A DNA stretch of 64,000 bases from Tyto alba (GCF_018691265.1 NW_024881313.1:33597518-33661517), one strand, 5' to 3'. Shown: positions 1-13,528, numbered from the stretch's first letter. Translations and numbers: made by a program. The notes: generated from the sequence alone by a model not told the origin.

Positions 1-1754
1 TATTCACACTCCAATTTTCCCAACATGAGCCTTTGGAACCCAAAGCTTTTTATTTCACATGATTAAGAGAAGTAACTATTTAAATAATAGGTTTAGAATT
101 TTTGCTTGGATCACTTCTTCTCAGCCTCCACTTTTCATAATCTGTGTAATGAGCAAGTTATAAAAAAGGTATTCAGTGGAGCGTTGCTCTGCAGAAGAAT
201 AGTCTCCAGCTGTGAACCAGTTTTCCTAGTTCTTCTACCAGTTAACATCCTAATAAACAAAATACTTTTGCTCATCAGAAAGTTAAGCTTTCTGTTTTTT
301 TCAGTTGGATTTTTTAATGTTAGTATTTTCTGTCTCTTCTACTGTTGTTCTTTCAATTACAATATGAATGAAACTATCCAAATTGTTTGTCCCTCCATCA
401 CCATCTGCATGGCACATGAACAGAGGGGTCAAGTGCAGAGCTTTGGACTTTCCTACTGGCACCACAGTAGCTCACAAAATCATCACTGGCTTCTTGTCTC
501 TCCCATAGACATGCACCAGTTCAGTGTTCACTCCTGCATCAGAACCAAAGGCAGCAGAACACAGAGCAGAGAGCAGAAATTAAGGTGAAGAAGAAGATAG
601 CTTGAGGAAGAACTTCCAAGCAGGAAGTTCTCCTAATTTATGGAATATTCAAAGAAGAGTGGTTGAATTTAGATATGGGGAGGATGAGAACGTACATAGG
701 AAAGACATGTCTGCAGGACTTATAATATATAATTTCTTATTCCTTCTGAAAGTTCCTCTTTCTGGAGCCCGGCCAGAGTAACTCCATGGGAAGAGATGGC
801 CCATCATCTTCTCCTGAATCTCACCACAACCTTTGTACTGGAACAAGGTCTTCACCCCATGCTCCTCTGCCAAACAGCCCAATCTGGAAGGCACTAGGTG
901 AAGGTCAGCAGGGTCTTTCCCATTTCAGGATGTCCCTTGTCAGATACAGCTGATATGTGAGGTCCTAGTCAGCAGAGAAGCCATAGTGCTGTGTTGCAGG
1001 CAAGAATGGCAAGGCTTTGTCTTCAGAGAAACTCCCTTTAGCTAGAAACCTACATGTATTGCTTCAAATCTTGGCCCCAGCCATATCACTGGCATACATC
1101 ACATTTTTATCATATGAGCTGGTGAACAAGAAAAGCTTCTTTTAAAGTGATATGAAAGCCCCATTGTGTGATCTAGTAGGTAGAAGATTCACACAAAAGA
1201 GTGCAGAAAGCTGCAAAGTCTATTGCAGAGGCCAGAATTCTGGAGGGATCATGAGGAGCATCCTGGAAACACGCTGTGTTCACCTTACAGCAGCCACCAC
1301 CAAAGCTGGAAAGAGCCAAGCTGGGGTGATTCCCAAGACTGGTGCATGGAGCTGACAGGCAGGAGCCAGCCTTTGGAGGGTGCAGCACTAGAGGGATTAG
1401 GAAAGGATGATAGATCCAGGCTGTCAGAAGAATGGCAATCTGGATGGACTAAACTGATGTGGCCATTTGCAATGCAGAGCACCTTGAACCAGCAAGACAG
1501 CTTTGCATTTGCACAGTCATCTGCACTCTCTAAGGACATCAAAATTTTAAGGTGGATCTATCTTTGAGGGACCCTTTTTCTGAGATCTCTCTGGACCCAC
1601 AGTGAATGGCACCTATCCAGTATGCACATGTCAGTGCTATAGGTGAGTCTGAGCTTTAAAAGTGTGCCTGAGTGTGTGTAGGTAAGTATTGATGTTCCTA
1701 GACCATTATTTTCCCCAAATTAACTATATGAAACTAGGTACCTTTATAAAGTCC

Positions 1755-1797
1755 TTGTTTTGTTGTTTTTTTTGTTTGTTTTTTTTTTTTTTTTTTT
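1755..1797. repeat. T-rich simple repeat
   Basis: About 43 bases of almost pure T broken by single G residues, grading from TTTTG-like units to a pure T run. It is low-complexity sequence with no coding value. Confidence 0.9.
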
Positions 1798-3838
1798 CTC
1801 AGTCCTTTGTGTCCATGTGAGCTCCTGGGCATTGGCACGTGGAAATCCAGGCACTTACTTTGGTTCCTGGATATGCATTTAGGAGTTTAAGTTAAAAAAG
1901 TATTCACCATAGACTCTTAAATTGATTACTACAATAACCACTAAAGGATATGAAAGACTTCAGCTGAAAAATAGGAACAGGTACTTTACTGCCTAAAAGC
2001 ACCCCCCTGGAATTGGTTGAGATATGTGGAAGCTGCTCTATTGGTTCATATTGACAAACAAGCAAACAAAAACAAACAGTAAAGTTGGAAAATCTGAGCA
2101 CTCCATTCATTACCCTCAATACAATATTGCCCGAAGGACCTCTTGTTGGAAAGGCTTTGTTTCTGCTCTTTTTTTCCTCAATCCTCATTCTTGGATATTT
2201 CAAATGTTAAAAATTAGTTGGTATTTGAACAAGTGGCCTTGCTTGGTGTAGGCTCAGTGTAACCACTGTGCTGTGTCACACACTGTAGCATGAGAGCCCT
2301 CTTCTCAGCTGCAAACACAACTGTGGCAGCTCTGCAGAGGACCTGTGCCCCAGCCCCATGCATAACAGGAAACTCAGGCCAGTGATGGAGTTTGCAAATG
2401 AATCTGGCTCCAGTCCCTTCAAGGAAATAGGGCAGTCAATGTTTATCTCTGAGTTTTTTTTTCATTCGAAAACTGTAATAATGACAGAAACCTCAAAAGA
2501 AAATATTGTTGAAAAGATACTGACCCTAGCTAACATTTATGTTGCTTGGACAATATTATGTTTTCCACTCAGAAACAAAACATTTTGTCAGGACCAAATA
2601 CAAATTGCTTACTCAGCCCTTGAAGGATATTATACGAATTTCTGATTAAAAAATAAATGTATCTGAATATGCCAAAGGCACTCACATTCAATAGAACAAT
2701 TAGATGTTTCAACTCAGATCTCAGCTGCTCCTAAAAAACAGCTCATGGTAAGGAGAATGCCAATATCCAATTACAGTCAGGATACAACCAGCAAAGAGCA
2801 GTTTTAACCTAGGACATTCTGAGAACAAGCAAGACACTGAGGCAAAGTCCTTGGTATACAGAGAGTACTTGGTGTGCATCTTCCATCTGCTACAAGCAAA
2901 TTGCTGCCGCACTCTGCTCCATGGGATTTAAAGGTGCAGTCTCCAGAAATGAAAATCACAGTATCTACCTACCTAGAAGAAGGTAGCTATATATACACCA
3001 TCCAGAAAGGTATATCTGAAATTTCTAAGCAGGATTGTTGGAGCAAGCTGGTATGCAGAGTATCCTTAAAAATCAGGACATGAAAGCTTTACCACACTCC
3101 CTCCTGTTCCCAGCCTACAAGCTGGTAGAGATGGAAGAATACAAAGGTGCAAGTATGAGCACTGCTGTAGACTCACATCAAAAATTGCACCAACTTGAGC
3201 CATGTAGAAATGGTTGGGCTGGGGCAGCAGCCACATGTGGTGGCAGTGGCATCACTGGATCTTTGTGACTGTACACAAAAGCAGGCGTGCTGTGACTGTG
3301 TTAGTCAAGGCGAGCTATCTCAACTGATCCTGGTCAGATGATGAGACACCAGAATTATTTTCTAGGAATTTTCAGAGCTCACATCTACCAAATTATTTTG
3401 ATTTGGACAAAACAAAGTACTGTATATACTCTGGACTACAGTGCTGTAATGGTAAAGGGATGTATTAAATGACCCAATAAGTCTTCTCTATCTCCAATCT
3501 CAGTGATTATATGAGATATATGAGAGAGGGGTTTTAGAACCAATAATATTCATAGACTAAGTATCTTTCATCTAGGAGAGAAAGACAAAAAATGAAGCAT
3601 GTGCTAAAAACCAATAGCTGTATTCATAAATCAATTCATTCAGAAGAATTTTTTTTCTTTTCCCAGGCATTTGGGTAAAAGTAGCTCACGAGAAAAGGCT
3701 TTAAGAAATGCCTTCGGCAATGGAGAAATACAAAAAGCACTTTGCTGCTTCAATGACATGTTTAACAAAAAAGAAATTTAAACGTGATCATTTTTCAGCT
3801 CAACAGTTTTTGACTTCATATTGAATAAAAATTTGAGT

Positions 3839-3873
3839 AAAGAAGAAGAAGGAGAAGGAGAAGAAGAAAGAAA
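3839..3873. repeat. Purine-only (GAA/GGA)n tract
   Basis: A run of about 35 purines made of GAA, GGA and AGAA units. It is a small polypurine microsatellite. Such tracts can form triplex DNA when longer; this one is short. Confidence 0.85.
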
Positions 3874-6800
3874 CATTACATTAAAAAGTACTCTAATCAG
3901 AAGCCTTGTGTTCTGATGGAGTAGACAAAGGCATTCACAAGATATATTTTTGCAGCCTATGGCTAGATTTACAATTAGTGTCAAGGTTTTTTGCGAAATT
4001 GAGATGATTCTTAACAGATAAAGATGAATAGAAGTTATGTCAAACAACATTTCCCCCTTCTGGTAATGTTCTCTACATTAGACGCTCAGCTATGTTTGCT
4101 CACAAAAACTACACGCTATGTTTGCTGGTGCAACTTGAATGTTGAACCATGCATGTGAGGCACTGGGTACTGCATTTTACCATAATAAATCATTTTTAAA
4201 ATAGTAATTGTTCTTTGTTTAGTTTAAATCTCACAAAGTTATTGATTTCTTGGTCACCTCACACTGTGTGTTGGTCTGGAGAGGATGGTTCTCCCAGTTC
4301 CAGCTGTGACAGTGACGAGGACAGACTGGTGCTCTCAGGCTCTACGTTTCACTTCATCCCAGTTCTCCCTTTCTTCTGGAACAAGCATCCTGGTGAGGAC
4401 CTAGCCCACCCCATGCCTGGCATGGAGAGTGGCACAGAAAGTGTTACTTTGACCATGACTGTCATCGCCCTGAACGTGAAAAGGCATTAGTAACTACCTA
4501 CTGCTTACAGACTTGCCTTACCATCAAATGGCTTGGAAAAGTCTAAAACTAGGCACTGTAACAAATGCCAGCTTAGTCATGTTTCATTTCTTCTATTTAA
4601 CGGTCCTAAGCATTATTTTTCTTACAGTGAGGTAATTAACTGCATCTGTCATGTATTTGACTTTTAAGGTTATAGTCATTTGGTGAAACATTAAATGAAA
4701 ACTGCAGTGATTCAGAGTTGTTGAATTTCTAATACATTATTAATCTTCACTCAGCCTTTTATGCAACATGCACACACACTCACATGCACTCTCACTCCCC
4801 CTGCTTGATTTTTCAAAATCTTTCCTCTATGCCAGTCATTATTTTAATGGGGCAACAGCAGAATGCTTCTGTCTCTTTGCAAAACAGATGGACAGTTATT
4901 CTTCATCTCCAGCAGGCAATGGAGTGGTTTCTGAATTTCCTGGAAAAAAATATGTACTTTTCAGTCAAGGCAGTCCTCCTGAACACTATAGGTACAAAAC
5001 AAGGAAAGGCATTATGAAAAGCACCTGTGATGTCTCTTTTCCACCATTACAGGGTGTAACTGGAGAAAAAATATTTCCCAAATATAAAACCAATCTGTGT
5101 CTAGGGGCAGCAAAATTGTTCACATGGACTGGGATCCTTGTAACCCTTTTGGTGCCAGAGGCATTTATCTTAGTGATGGAGAAAAGTAGTAGACATTTAG
5201 TCTGCCTTAACTGTTGTCATGAAGGTCAAAACCTGGCTTATTGGGGAGGAGAATTAGGCCTGCACCAACTGCTTCCATGAAACCTGCCATGAGCACTGCC
5301 AGGTAAGCATTTTCCACACTTCTATCAGTGTAGAGAGAGCAGAATTTTGTTTCTTATTTCTTCATCCTCCATAATTTTTTATTACCTTCTCTGGAGGTGC
5401 CTCACTGTCTCATAAACCACAAGCCACTAGCAGTGTCACTAAGGTTATTTTCATAGCTTCATTCACAATACACTTTCTAAAACTCAGTGGTTTATACTCT
5501 GTCGTCCATGGAGCCTGGCAAGCGAGAGGACTACAGTGTCAGAGAAAGGTAAATAAGAAAAACAAGCTTATTTTCAGTAGGCTTAAACTTGCTACACATT
5601 CATCCTCCCCTCCAAGGAATAGTTGCAGATAAAAAGTTGGAATATATGCATTTACAGCAAAGAGAGCTTCTAGTAGATAAAAGAAAAAAAGCCCTTCTGC
5701 ACACCAAGGATGCATTCAGTTGGTTAAATGTAGCTACCTGCACTTAAATATCGCCATCCACACTAGTCCCCCAAGGCTCCCTTCAGAGTCAGCAGAGATC
5801 CAGACAAGAGAGTGAGCAGTGTCTGGGGGGAGTCACATCCTCTGAAAGCAGGCATCTATAAAACAGGTGTAGATGTCCATTTCTCTTACTTATTGTAAGG
5901 GAAGCCCAGGATGATGCTATAGATATCTCAAGCTAATCCACCCCAAGCAGCTGAGGATGGCAGAGCTCAAGAGACAGCTCTTCCCTCCCACCCATGTTAA
6001 ATTAAAGTCATCAGTCTCCAGTGAGGAGAGCTATTGCGTGTTCCTCACCTGTCCAGTGTGTTCCTTATTCATTCTTAGTGCCTTTATCTGGACAATGCAA
6101 TCTGCTCCTGGCATAAAAAACATACTTGTCTCATTGGAGAACAAAGGGAAAGACAAGTACAGGTAAAGCTGAGCTATCATTCTGTCAACAGGCCTTCTGT
6201 ATCAGTATCAATATTTTAAACTGCCACCTTGGCTCCATTACAGAACATGTGCCACCTTCTTTGTTTTCTCAAAATAAACACAATGTTTTTCTTTTTAATT
6301 TTCCAAAAATATCCTGCAGATTCAAATATGTTTACTGCCTGTGTACAAGCTGAAAGAAAAAAGTGAACAGCACTAGAAAAAGAAGTTCGATATCCACAGA
6401 AATGGCTCTGCACAGCTCCAGAGGCCACTGACGGGCTGTGCTTAAAAGGTGGCTCATGTAAAAAGAGGATCAAAGAGGAGTTTCCAAAGTGTAGAATTTC
6501 TGCTGAAATTATTCTTAAACACACATTACTGGGGAGATAGTTGGACACAGAAGGGATCACTCAAGGCTGTTGATCTTTTCTCACTTTGCATGTCATTGCC
6601 AAATCCATGCCTTTGGGTAAATGTTAGCTAGTAATAGTTACTAATGATGAAGAGCTCGGCTGAAGGATTTAACAGATCATGCAAAGTGAGAATGTCTTGC
6701 AGCTCTGTCCTTCAGCAGGCGAGACAGACAGCTGATGCACCAAGGGCAGGAATGGCTGAGTTCACACACCGAGGGATGCATTCTGCCGACTGCTCATTTT

Positions 6801-7445
6801 TCTCTTAGCTCTTTCTCGCCATTTAGGCAAAGGACCTCAAATGCAACATGATTGACTGAATGCCTGTTTGTTAGTGACATGCCTGAACAACTTCTCAGAC
6901 TCTTTGATCCACCCTGGAGTCATGAACAACATTTGAAAGGCTGCAATGCCCTTCCTTCTCTTTTCTTGGCAAACTTCTACGTCCTCTGTGTTCTGACCTA
7001 GACCAGCTGGAGGTCAATGCATAAGTCTTTAGCCAATGTTCTCCCCTGCTTGGAGGGAACCAGACTGAAAACAGAAATCAGCTTCTGCAAAAGAACCAGC
7101 CAGCCAGGCAGGGAAATCCCCCCTGTTCCCATCCTCTTGTGTACAACCATCAGCTGGCCAGTGTTGATGCATTACAATAAATAAAACCTGTGTGTCTGCC
7201 TGGAGGAATACATGGAAGCAATTGCAATACATCTAATCAGCTCACAGCCTATTCTGAAAAGTATTTTGAAAAGTGGAGAGCACTGATTTAATAATTTAAT
7301 AAACAGCATTGCAGGTATTTCTGGTAGCCTTGATCCTTACTGTAATCTGTACACGTGTTGGAAGCACCCGTGTTCACCCTTTTCTGGTGTCCACCCCTTA
7401 AGAAGTGCAGATGCCACACTCTCTCCCTTTCTAATAGAGGATTGG

Positions 7446-7478
<33 letters not shown>
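7446..7478. repeat. Pure poly(A) tract, 33 A
   Basis: An uninterrupted run of 33 A residues. There is no AATAAA within about 30 bases upstream and no recognisable retroposon body before it, so it is most simply a homopolymer microsatellite rather than the tail of a processed transcript. The uninterrupted state implies recent expansion or high turnover. Confidence 0.9.
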
Positions 7479-7480
<2 letters not shown>

Positions 7481-9050
7481 CAATTTTCCCAGTGGGAGCA
7501 AAGCAGGTGAACAGACCTGAGCTGGTGCTGCCAAGGAGATGTTGAGCAGAGAGAGGTCTCTGCTGCCCAGGGGCAGGCAGATAAATTAATATTCTGCTGC
7601 AGACAAATCTGATCACTCTTCCTATGATGACTACCCCGCTACCTAAATGCAGTTTCTTCCTCATCTCATGAGTTGGAGAAATTAATGATTGTGATCCACA
7701 GAAAGGTAGGGGGCAGGTAGATATGCATCAGAGTGACTGGTCCTGATGGCAGATAAAAGAATGTAATGACTTTTTAGGAGCAAGCGAGTCTGTCTGTGAC
7801 CCACATAGCAGGGAGATACAAGACATAAACAGTATTGCAGGGAGTTGTGGGAAGTACCAGAAAAATGGGAAAAATTCCATCTCTGGTGCTCTTGTTTCTG
7901 ATTTCATCCATTTAGAGTTCTGCTTATTTGACGACAGAAGTGGTAGTGGGACCAGAGGTTCTACTAAGGTTCAACCTCCCTCCTCTTGGCTTATGCTATG
8001 CTCAAATATTTTTGTGATTAAACTGTATTACAATGGCACTAGAGGTTGCAATCATTGTATGCTATTCAGGTACAAATTTACTTTCCTAACTCTTTTTATA
8101 GTCCTTTGTGCAACATACTTGCCCCTTTCTTCTCCCTGGTGTGGGCAAGACTGTGTCTTAATGATTCTTGTCCCATTTAGGCAGAATTCCTTAGTTTGCA
8201 TTATTCAGGTGATCAGTGACATAACCAAAACTGATGGTTGGGCTTCATAACATCAGCATGGCTCCTGGAAACATCACTAGCCTATTTTGGTGGGTAGAGG
8301 AGAGTGCACCACACCACTGCCAGCACCAGCAAGGAAACATGAATGACAGCTCAAAACAAGCTGCAGCAGGTATTAACTGTATCACTAAACTTAGCATTTA
8401 GTAGTTTTGGTACAGCCTAATGTTCCTCCTCTGGCTCTGTCCTTGCCAGCAATCCTCCCACTGACAGAAAATGCATTTGTTATCATTCCTATTATAAGCT
8501 TAATTCTCCAAACAGTCAGGTGTAACTGATGAAGATTGCCTTTCTCATCCACTCAGTCCTGGGGCTTTCCCTGGAAGATCTCCAGGAAAATACTTTAATG
8601 ATAATTTTTCTTCCACCTCAGCTGTTCTTTGTGAACAAGGACGAGTGGACCCTCCCTTTTTAGGTCTCACTGGAAGAGTACATATTTGACACTGAAGATA
8701 ACAGGGCATAATAAAAGAGACCGATTAGATAAAACTGCATTTGTGTCCAAATTTTGAAGATGCAGAGTGATAAAGATCACTGCAAGAGTCTTCATCACTT
8801 TTAACCAAAATTCACAATCTTATATGGAACCAAAACCAGAAACCATGTAAGAGAACAACTGTCTGTTGAAAGTAGAAGAAATGCAAGACAGACCTTCTAT
8901 AACCTCACCCTTAAACTCTGAGGACTTGATTACAAAATTGTACAAAGATTTTGAGAGAGGGTCTAATCCATTCAGGAAATGACACATGCATGAAACATTA
9001 AATCTTTGAGTTTGCTGGTCCCTTTAAATTTTATTTAACTGCAGCTTGGG
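7479..9050. other. Non-coding unique DNA
   Basis: Unique sequence with no recognised repeat and no supported gene. The longest frames are 77-85 codons and have no recognisable content. Confidence 0.65.
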
Positions 9051-9081
9051 AAAAAAAAAAAAAAAAAAAAAAAAGAAAAAA
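9051..9081. repeat. Poly(A) tract
   Basis: 24 consecutive A residues, then a single G and six more A. No polyadenylation signal or retroposon body is visible directly upstream. Treated as a simple repeat. Confidence 0.9.
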
Positions 9082-12000
9082 GCTTAGGTATTAAGTGAGG
9101 TACAAGATCCAAAGGAAGAGAGAAAACTTTTAGAACCGCTTTGATAACGTTAAAAGGAAGTGAGAACCTTCTGCTTGAAAAGGTCTCTCTGCAGGTATTG
9201 ACAGTTAACATAAGGTAGTGTGTTAGGAATATTTAATGACATGTAAGGTTAGTACAGGTCTTTGCACATATTTGGATTACTGCACAGAAAAGTAACTAAA
9301 AGTTAATTCTCAACAGTACCATCTGCACTTGATACTAATTCATGTTGCAAGTGGGAAAAATTAAGTTGTGATGAAGAGATTTATACATAGTCATAGCCAC
9401 ATGGTGTTGATGCCATCACTGTAACCTAACTACCCATATCAACAAGTTGTCTGCAACTTATTCCCTTAAAAGACATTTATTTAAAGTGTTACCAAGGTTT
9501 TATTTGCTGTCTTCTCTGCTATCTTTCTCTAGGAAGACAGTTGAATATATGTGAGTGTAGTACCTTCTTCTTCATAGAGTTTGATACAAGGGAAAGACAA
9601 GAAAATTTCCAGAAAACTGCTCTGTAGTCTTATATAAGAGACAGAAAAAGTTCAATAGGAATTACAATAATCATGGAGAAAGACAGAAAGACAGTGACAT
9701 AGGGGAATGCTGGAAAAAATAAGCAGCAAGTTTATGTTCTTCCCTTACTTGAGAAATGTTAGGAAAAAAAAAAAAACAAAAACAACTTAGCAATGGTTTT
9801 GCCTTGATTCCATTACAAATGCTGGTTCCTAGGGATAAGTTTCATGTCACTGAATCATCATGATTTTCATTGCTTTTTTGTTCATAAATGAGGGTGGAAA
9901 AAAATTCACTCAAATCCAGACAACTGACAAATGCAAGGAACTTGCATTTCTCTTTGTACATGGTCTTTGCCTCATTGTAGACTGTCGAACAAAGATGCAG
10001 TAAAAAATTCAGATAGCAAAGCCAAGTACTTAAAAATATTGAGATGTCTCAATAGACACTGTCTGAGATAATTCCTCATCTCTGTTTTCTGAAAGAGCAG
10101 AACTACTTTAACCAAAAGCATTCCATAAATGCAGCTTGAAGCAAAACAGAACATGGAAAATTTGGATTGAAAAGGTTGTAAAGAACTGATGAAGGAGTTT
10201 TAAAATGGCTGTACTCCCAGTTCTGCATAAACAAAAGCCCCCCCCTCATCTTTTTTCAGATTCCTTCATCAGTGGTGGTTGTGGGGTCTGGTTCCACAAA
10301 CAGGGAAAGCAGCTCCTGGATCTGTGCCAGGTCATGAATGACCACGCCAAGGTTTGGGTGCCATCATTGCTATGCGAGTCACACCGTGGCACTGCTCTGC
10401 CTGTGGTGTTGTAGGATGTTACACCAAGGCCGGGCATGACTTCATTCTAGTCTCTCACTGTGTGGTAGGTGTCCTCAAAGTAATAATTTGATAGGGATTT
10501 GGGCAGTAGTCCATTTAATCCCCCAGAGATTGAAAGCTGCTTTAGTCATTATCTTCTATTCAGCGTTACTAAACAATGCTAAGACTCCGAATGCTGCACT
10601 TAGAAAAATTATGTTATCTATGTGTGTTGTAGTAATGCTAAGTAATCATTGACTGGGTTTGGGATCCAGCCATGGTGAGTCTAAGAAGAATACGTCCCGC
10701 CACCCTCTTAGTGAACCATAAATTGCCTTTCCACGCAATTGACAGTCTGAAAATGTTTTTTTGTTTATGTTTTTTCAACTTATACTTATTTGCATATTAC
10801 TCTGTTAATTTTAAGTCAAATGCATTGGGATTATTACTGTTTATCTTCTGAGTTTTAAGTTGTGAATAAAGCTTTTCTCATTAATCATAAAACTATTAAT
10901 GTATTTGCTTTTAATCAGAGGGAGAGAAGAGCTGTGCATGATCACACAGACCTAAACACTAGCATTTGAAGGGAAATGCTGAGTGTATGACAACTAGTGC
11001 TTTCTAGAGCTAAACCCTTTCACACTGTTACAGGTAGGATAACCACCTGCTACTAGCTGGTAAAGCTTACGTGTAAAAATAAGCTTTGTAGATGGGCTTA
11101 TGATGTTGTCTAGTTGCCAAACACCCTGCAGTAAATTTATTTTGACCCTTGGTACCAAGGTTTGTATAGAAACTTCTTACTGAAATGCAAAAAAATGCAA
11201 TTCATACAACAGAGAAAACCTGAGTGTCTGTATAAGTCAGATTGTATCATTCTTGCCTTTAATGTATTTGAAAGTGGCCATTGAGTATAAACCATGCAGT
11301 ACAGCTAGAAACTTCAAATGCATGCCTATGAGCTTATTTGAAAAAGTCATTGCTCAATGTGCAAGAAATGATAGTTTAATTCAGTGAAAATTCCAACTTA
11401 ACTTGATGTCAGTTCTTGGCAATGTCATTAGTAGGTTTCTTTCCTTGCTTTTCAGTGTAAGAAGTCAGTTCTGCCTTCTCTAGTCGATGCAGGTAGTACT
11501 CAAAGTGTGGTGGATGAGAATTAACTATCTCATTGCGGTTGGCTAACTCAATACATATTGATTTGTGGGTCTTGTGACCTAAAAAGAGACAAACTATATT
11601 AAACTTCAAAATAATGTTAAATAAGATGGGCTTCACCAAATCAGATAATAGAAAACACGTCCCAGTAGCACTCTTGTGGTGGAATAGTTAAAAGACATTG
11701 GCTTCTGGAAACCATAACTTATTGACAGTGATATTCCTTTGGCTAGTTTGATCTCAAGCCAAGCTGGCTGGCTTGCTGGTGTAGAAGTCATCAGTCATAT
11801 CAATCCCGCCCAGTTCAGACAGAGCTCTGTTCAGTGGTAAATGCTGAAGACTTCTCAAGACCATGTGACTGAGACTGTTGACTGGTATTTAAGAGATTTA
11901 TCTCCAGCTCTGCAGCAGAGTTCACTTACGGCATTTTACAAATCCATGCATTTCTTTCTGTGTTTCCTTATCTGAGGAGTAAATGCTTTCACTACCCCAG

Positions 12001-12446
12001 GGTTTTGTGGCCCTGATGTCCAGATGGGGGTCAACCACAGAGAGTTACCTAGATACAAATCTAGGTTTCTTTCCCATGGAAATCAGTATGAGGCAGAAGA
12101 GGCCACTGAGTATCTGCATCTTCTCCTGGGCTGTGTCATGATGTGATGAAGGCACATATCTGGACCTGGAAGCTGAGAAGTTCCCTAGTCTACTTGACTG
12201 GAAATTACAAATTAAGCATCACAACACATGTCCACAGATCTGGCCAAAAATTTCACTCACCCAGTAAAACTGCATGAACCATGAAGAGAAGGAGAGGAAC
12301 CACACAGATGAGAGCAGTAGAGATGAGGAGACACTCTCTGTTTCAATGGCATCCTGTATTTAAGCCAAGTGAGAAACCACATTATACCTTTGCCATCCAC
12401 ATTTCTCACTGATTCAGTTAGCACTTTGCTCCATACACTGGGTTCC
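9082..12446. other. Non-coding unique DNA with an AT-rich, enhancer-like stretch
   Basis: No gene or recognisable mobile element. The segment around 10740-10920 is very AT-rich, with an octamer-like ATTTGCATA word and several TAAT/ATTA homeodomain-type words. It has the look of a conserved non-coding element, but nothing here proves conservation. The rest is unremarkable. Confidence 0.6.
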
Positions 12447-12451
12447 CATAC

Positions 12452-13528
12452 TGTCATGGTTTGAGCCTTGTCGGCAGCCAACCACCACGCAGCCAGTCTC
12501 TCTCCCTTCTCTTCCGGCAATAAGAAGGGACAGAGAGCCAGGCTTGTGGTTCGAGATAGGACTGGGATGGGGAAAAAATCACCCTTTATGGGCACGAGCA
12601 AAAAGCAGACTCGTTAGGGGAAGAAAAAAAAGAACATATTTTTTTTACAGACACTAATAACACGTAACAGAGTAGGACAGTGAGAAACACTGCCACATCT
12701 TGAGAACACCTTCCACCCACCCCTCCCTTCTTCCTGGGCTCAGTTCTGCTCCCAATATCTCTACCTCCTCCCCACAGCTGCGCAGGGGCAGGGAATGGGG
12801 GGGGTGCAGTCAGTGCTGCCACTTTTTCCATTTTCAGTGGGGGGATCTTCTGGAACTTGTTCCCCCTGCTCCATTGTGGTCCCCCTCTCACAGGAGACAG
12901 TCCTCCACAACCTCTCGCCATCATGAATTCCTCCCATGGGCCGCAGCATTCCCCACACTGCTCCGTCATGGGTCACTAACTTCCTCCGACTGGATTCTCT
13001 CCCACGGCTGCAGCCCTTCCCGAGCTTCTCCGGCGTGGGACTCCCCCGCATGCTGCAATCCTCCCAGTGCTGAATTACAGCAGTGGGGCTGCCTTTTCCC
13101 ATGAGACCCCGGCCTTCTTTGGGCACAGCACCTTGATTATCCATGCGGAAGCCACAGGCCATAAATCAATGTCTGCTCCACCGTAGATCTTCATGGGTGG
13201 CAGGGGGGGACCGCCCTGCTGTCTCATCACAGGATACAGGGGGGTCTCTGCTCTGGCACACCTCCCCCCTCCTTTCTTCCTCCATTTAACCACTGACCTT
13301 AGTGTTCACACAGCTGCAGCAACTCCTCCTCACAAGTCCCACTGCTCAACACCACATCACTTCTTAAATACATTATCGCAGAGGCACAGCTGATTGGCTC
13401 AGTTTCCACACAGAAGTGGAGCTGACTCAGAGCTGAGGGAGCTTCAAGAAGCTTCTCACAGGGGGGCTGCCCCTATAGCCCCCTCCCCTGCCACCAAAAA
13501 TACCCCACCACTCACTCAACCCAGGACA
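12452..13528 (-). mobile_element. Solo LTR of an endogenous retrovirus (copy 1)
   Basis: A complete 1,077-bp solo LTR. On the minus strand it begins TGTCCTGGG at 13528 and ends ATGACA at 12452, so it has the TG...CA termini of a retroviral LTR. It is flanked by an exact 5-bp target duplication, CATAC, at 12447-12451 and 13529-13533. It aligns end to end with the plus-strand copy at 29697-30767 at roughly 90% identity by eye, with small indels. A CCAAT box and a TATTTAA box lie in its 5' part. Relative to copy 2 many CpGs are TG or CA, and the AATAAA is changed to an A run. There is no internal viral sequence, so it arose by LTR-LTR recombination. A 5-bp duplication fits class III (ERVL-type) elements but does not exclude others. 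Two overlapping frames of 133 and 127 codons (minus strand, 13162-12761 and 12969-12586) lie within it and are shared with copy 2. Confidence 0.93.
13364..13397 (-). promoter_or_regulatory. LTR core promoter (CCAAT and TATA-like boxes)
   Basis: On the minus strand a CCAAT box (13397-13393) is followed about 23 bases later by TATTTAAG (TATA-like, 13370-13364). The same pair occurs at the same spacing in copy 2. This is the likely U3 promoter of LTR copy 1, directed towards lower coordinates. Whether it is active is unknown. Confidence 0.65.

Larger units (their letters stand above)
1..7445. other. Non-coding unique DNA
   Basis: No gene is supported here. Several frames of 60-170 codons occur, the longest at 4768-5280 on the plus strand. 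None shows a known domain, a credible signal peptide or codon bias, and I saw no convincing exon with splice sites and continuing frame. The block holds a T-rich run, a GA-rich run and a small duplication of an 11-12 base word (GCTATGTTTGCT) near 4088-4127. The rest looks like ordinary AT-rich vertebrate intergenic or intronic sequence. Confidence 0.7.

Noticed and set aside
106..588. 160-codon plus-strand open frame
   Set aside because: It starts with low-complexity hydrophobic sequence in T-rich DNA; no domain, no splice context, no neighbouring exon.
4768..5280. 170-codon plus-strand open frame, the longest outside repeats apart from LTR-linked frames
   Set aside because: No family resemblance, it overlaps another frame, it starts in a CA-rich run, and a frame of this length is expected by chance in 64 kb.
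7029..7534. Poly(A) tract at 7446 as the tail of a processed pseudogene
   Set aside because: There is no AATAAA near the tract and the upstream sequence resembles no coding sequence or 3' UTR that I recognise.
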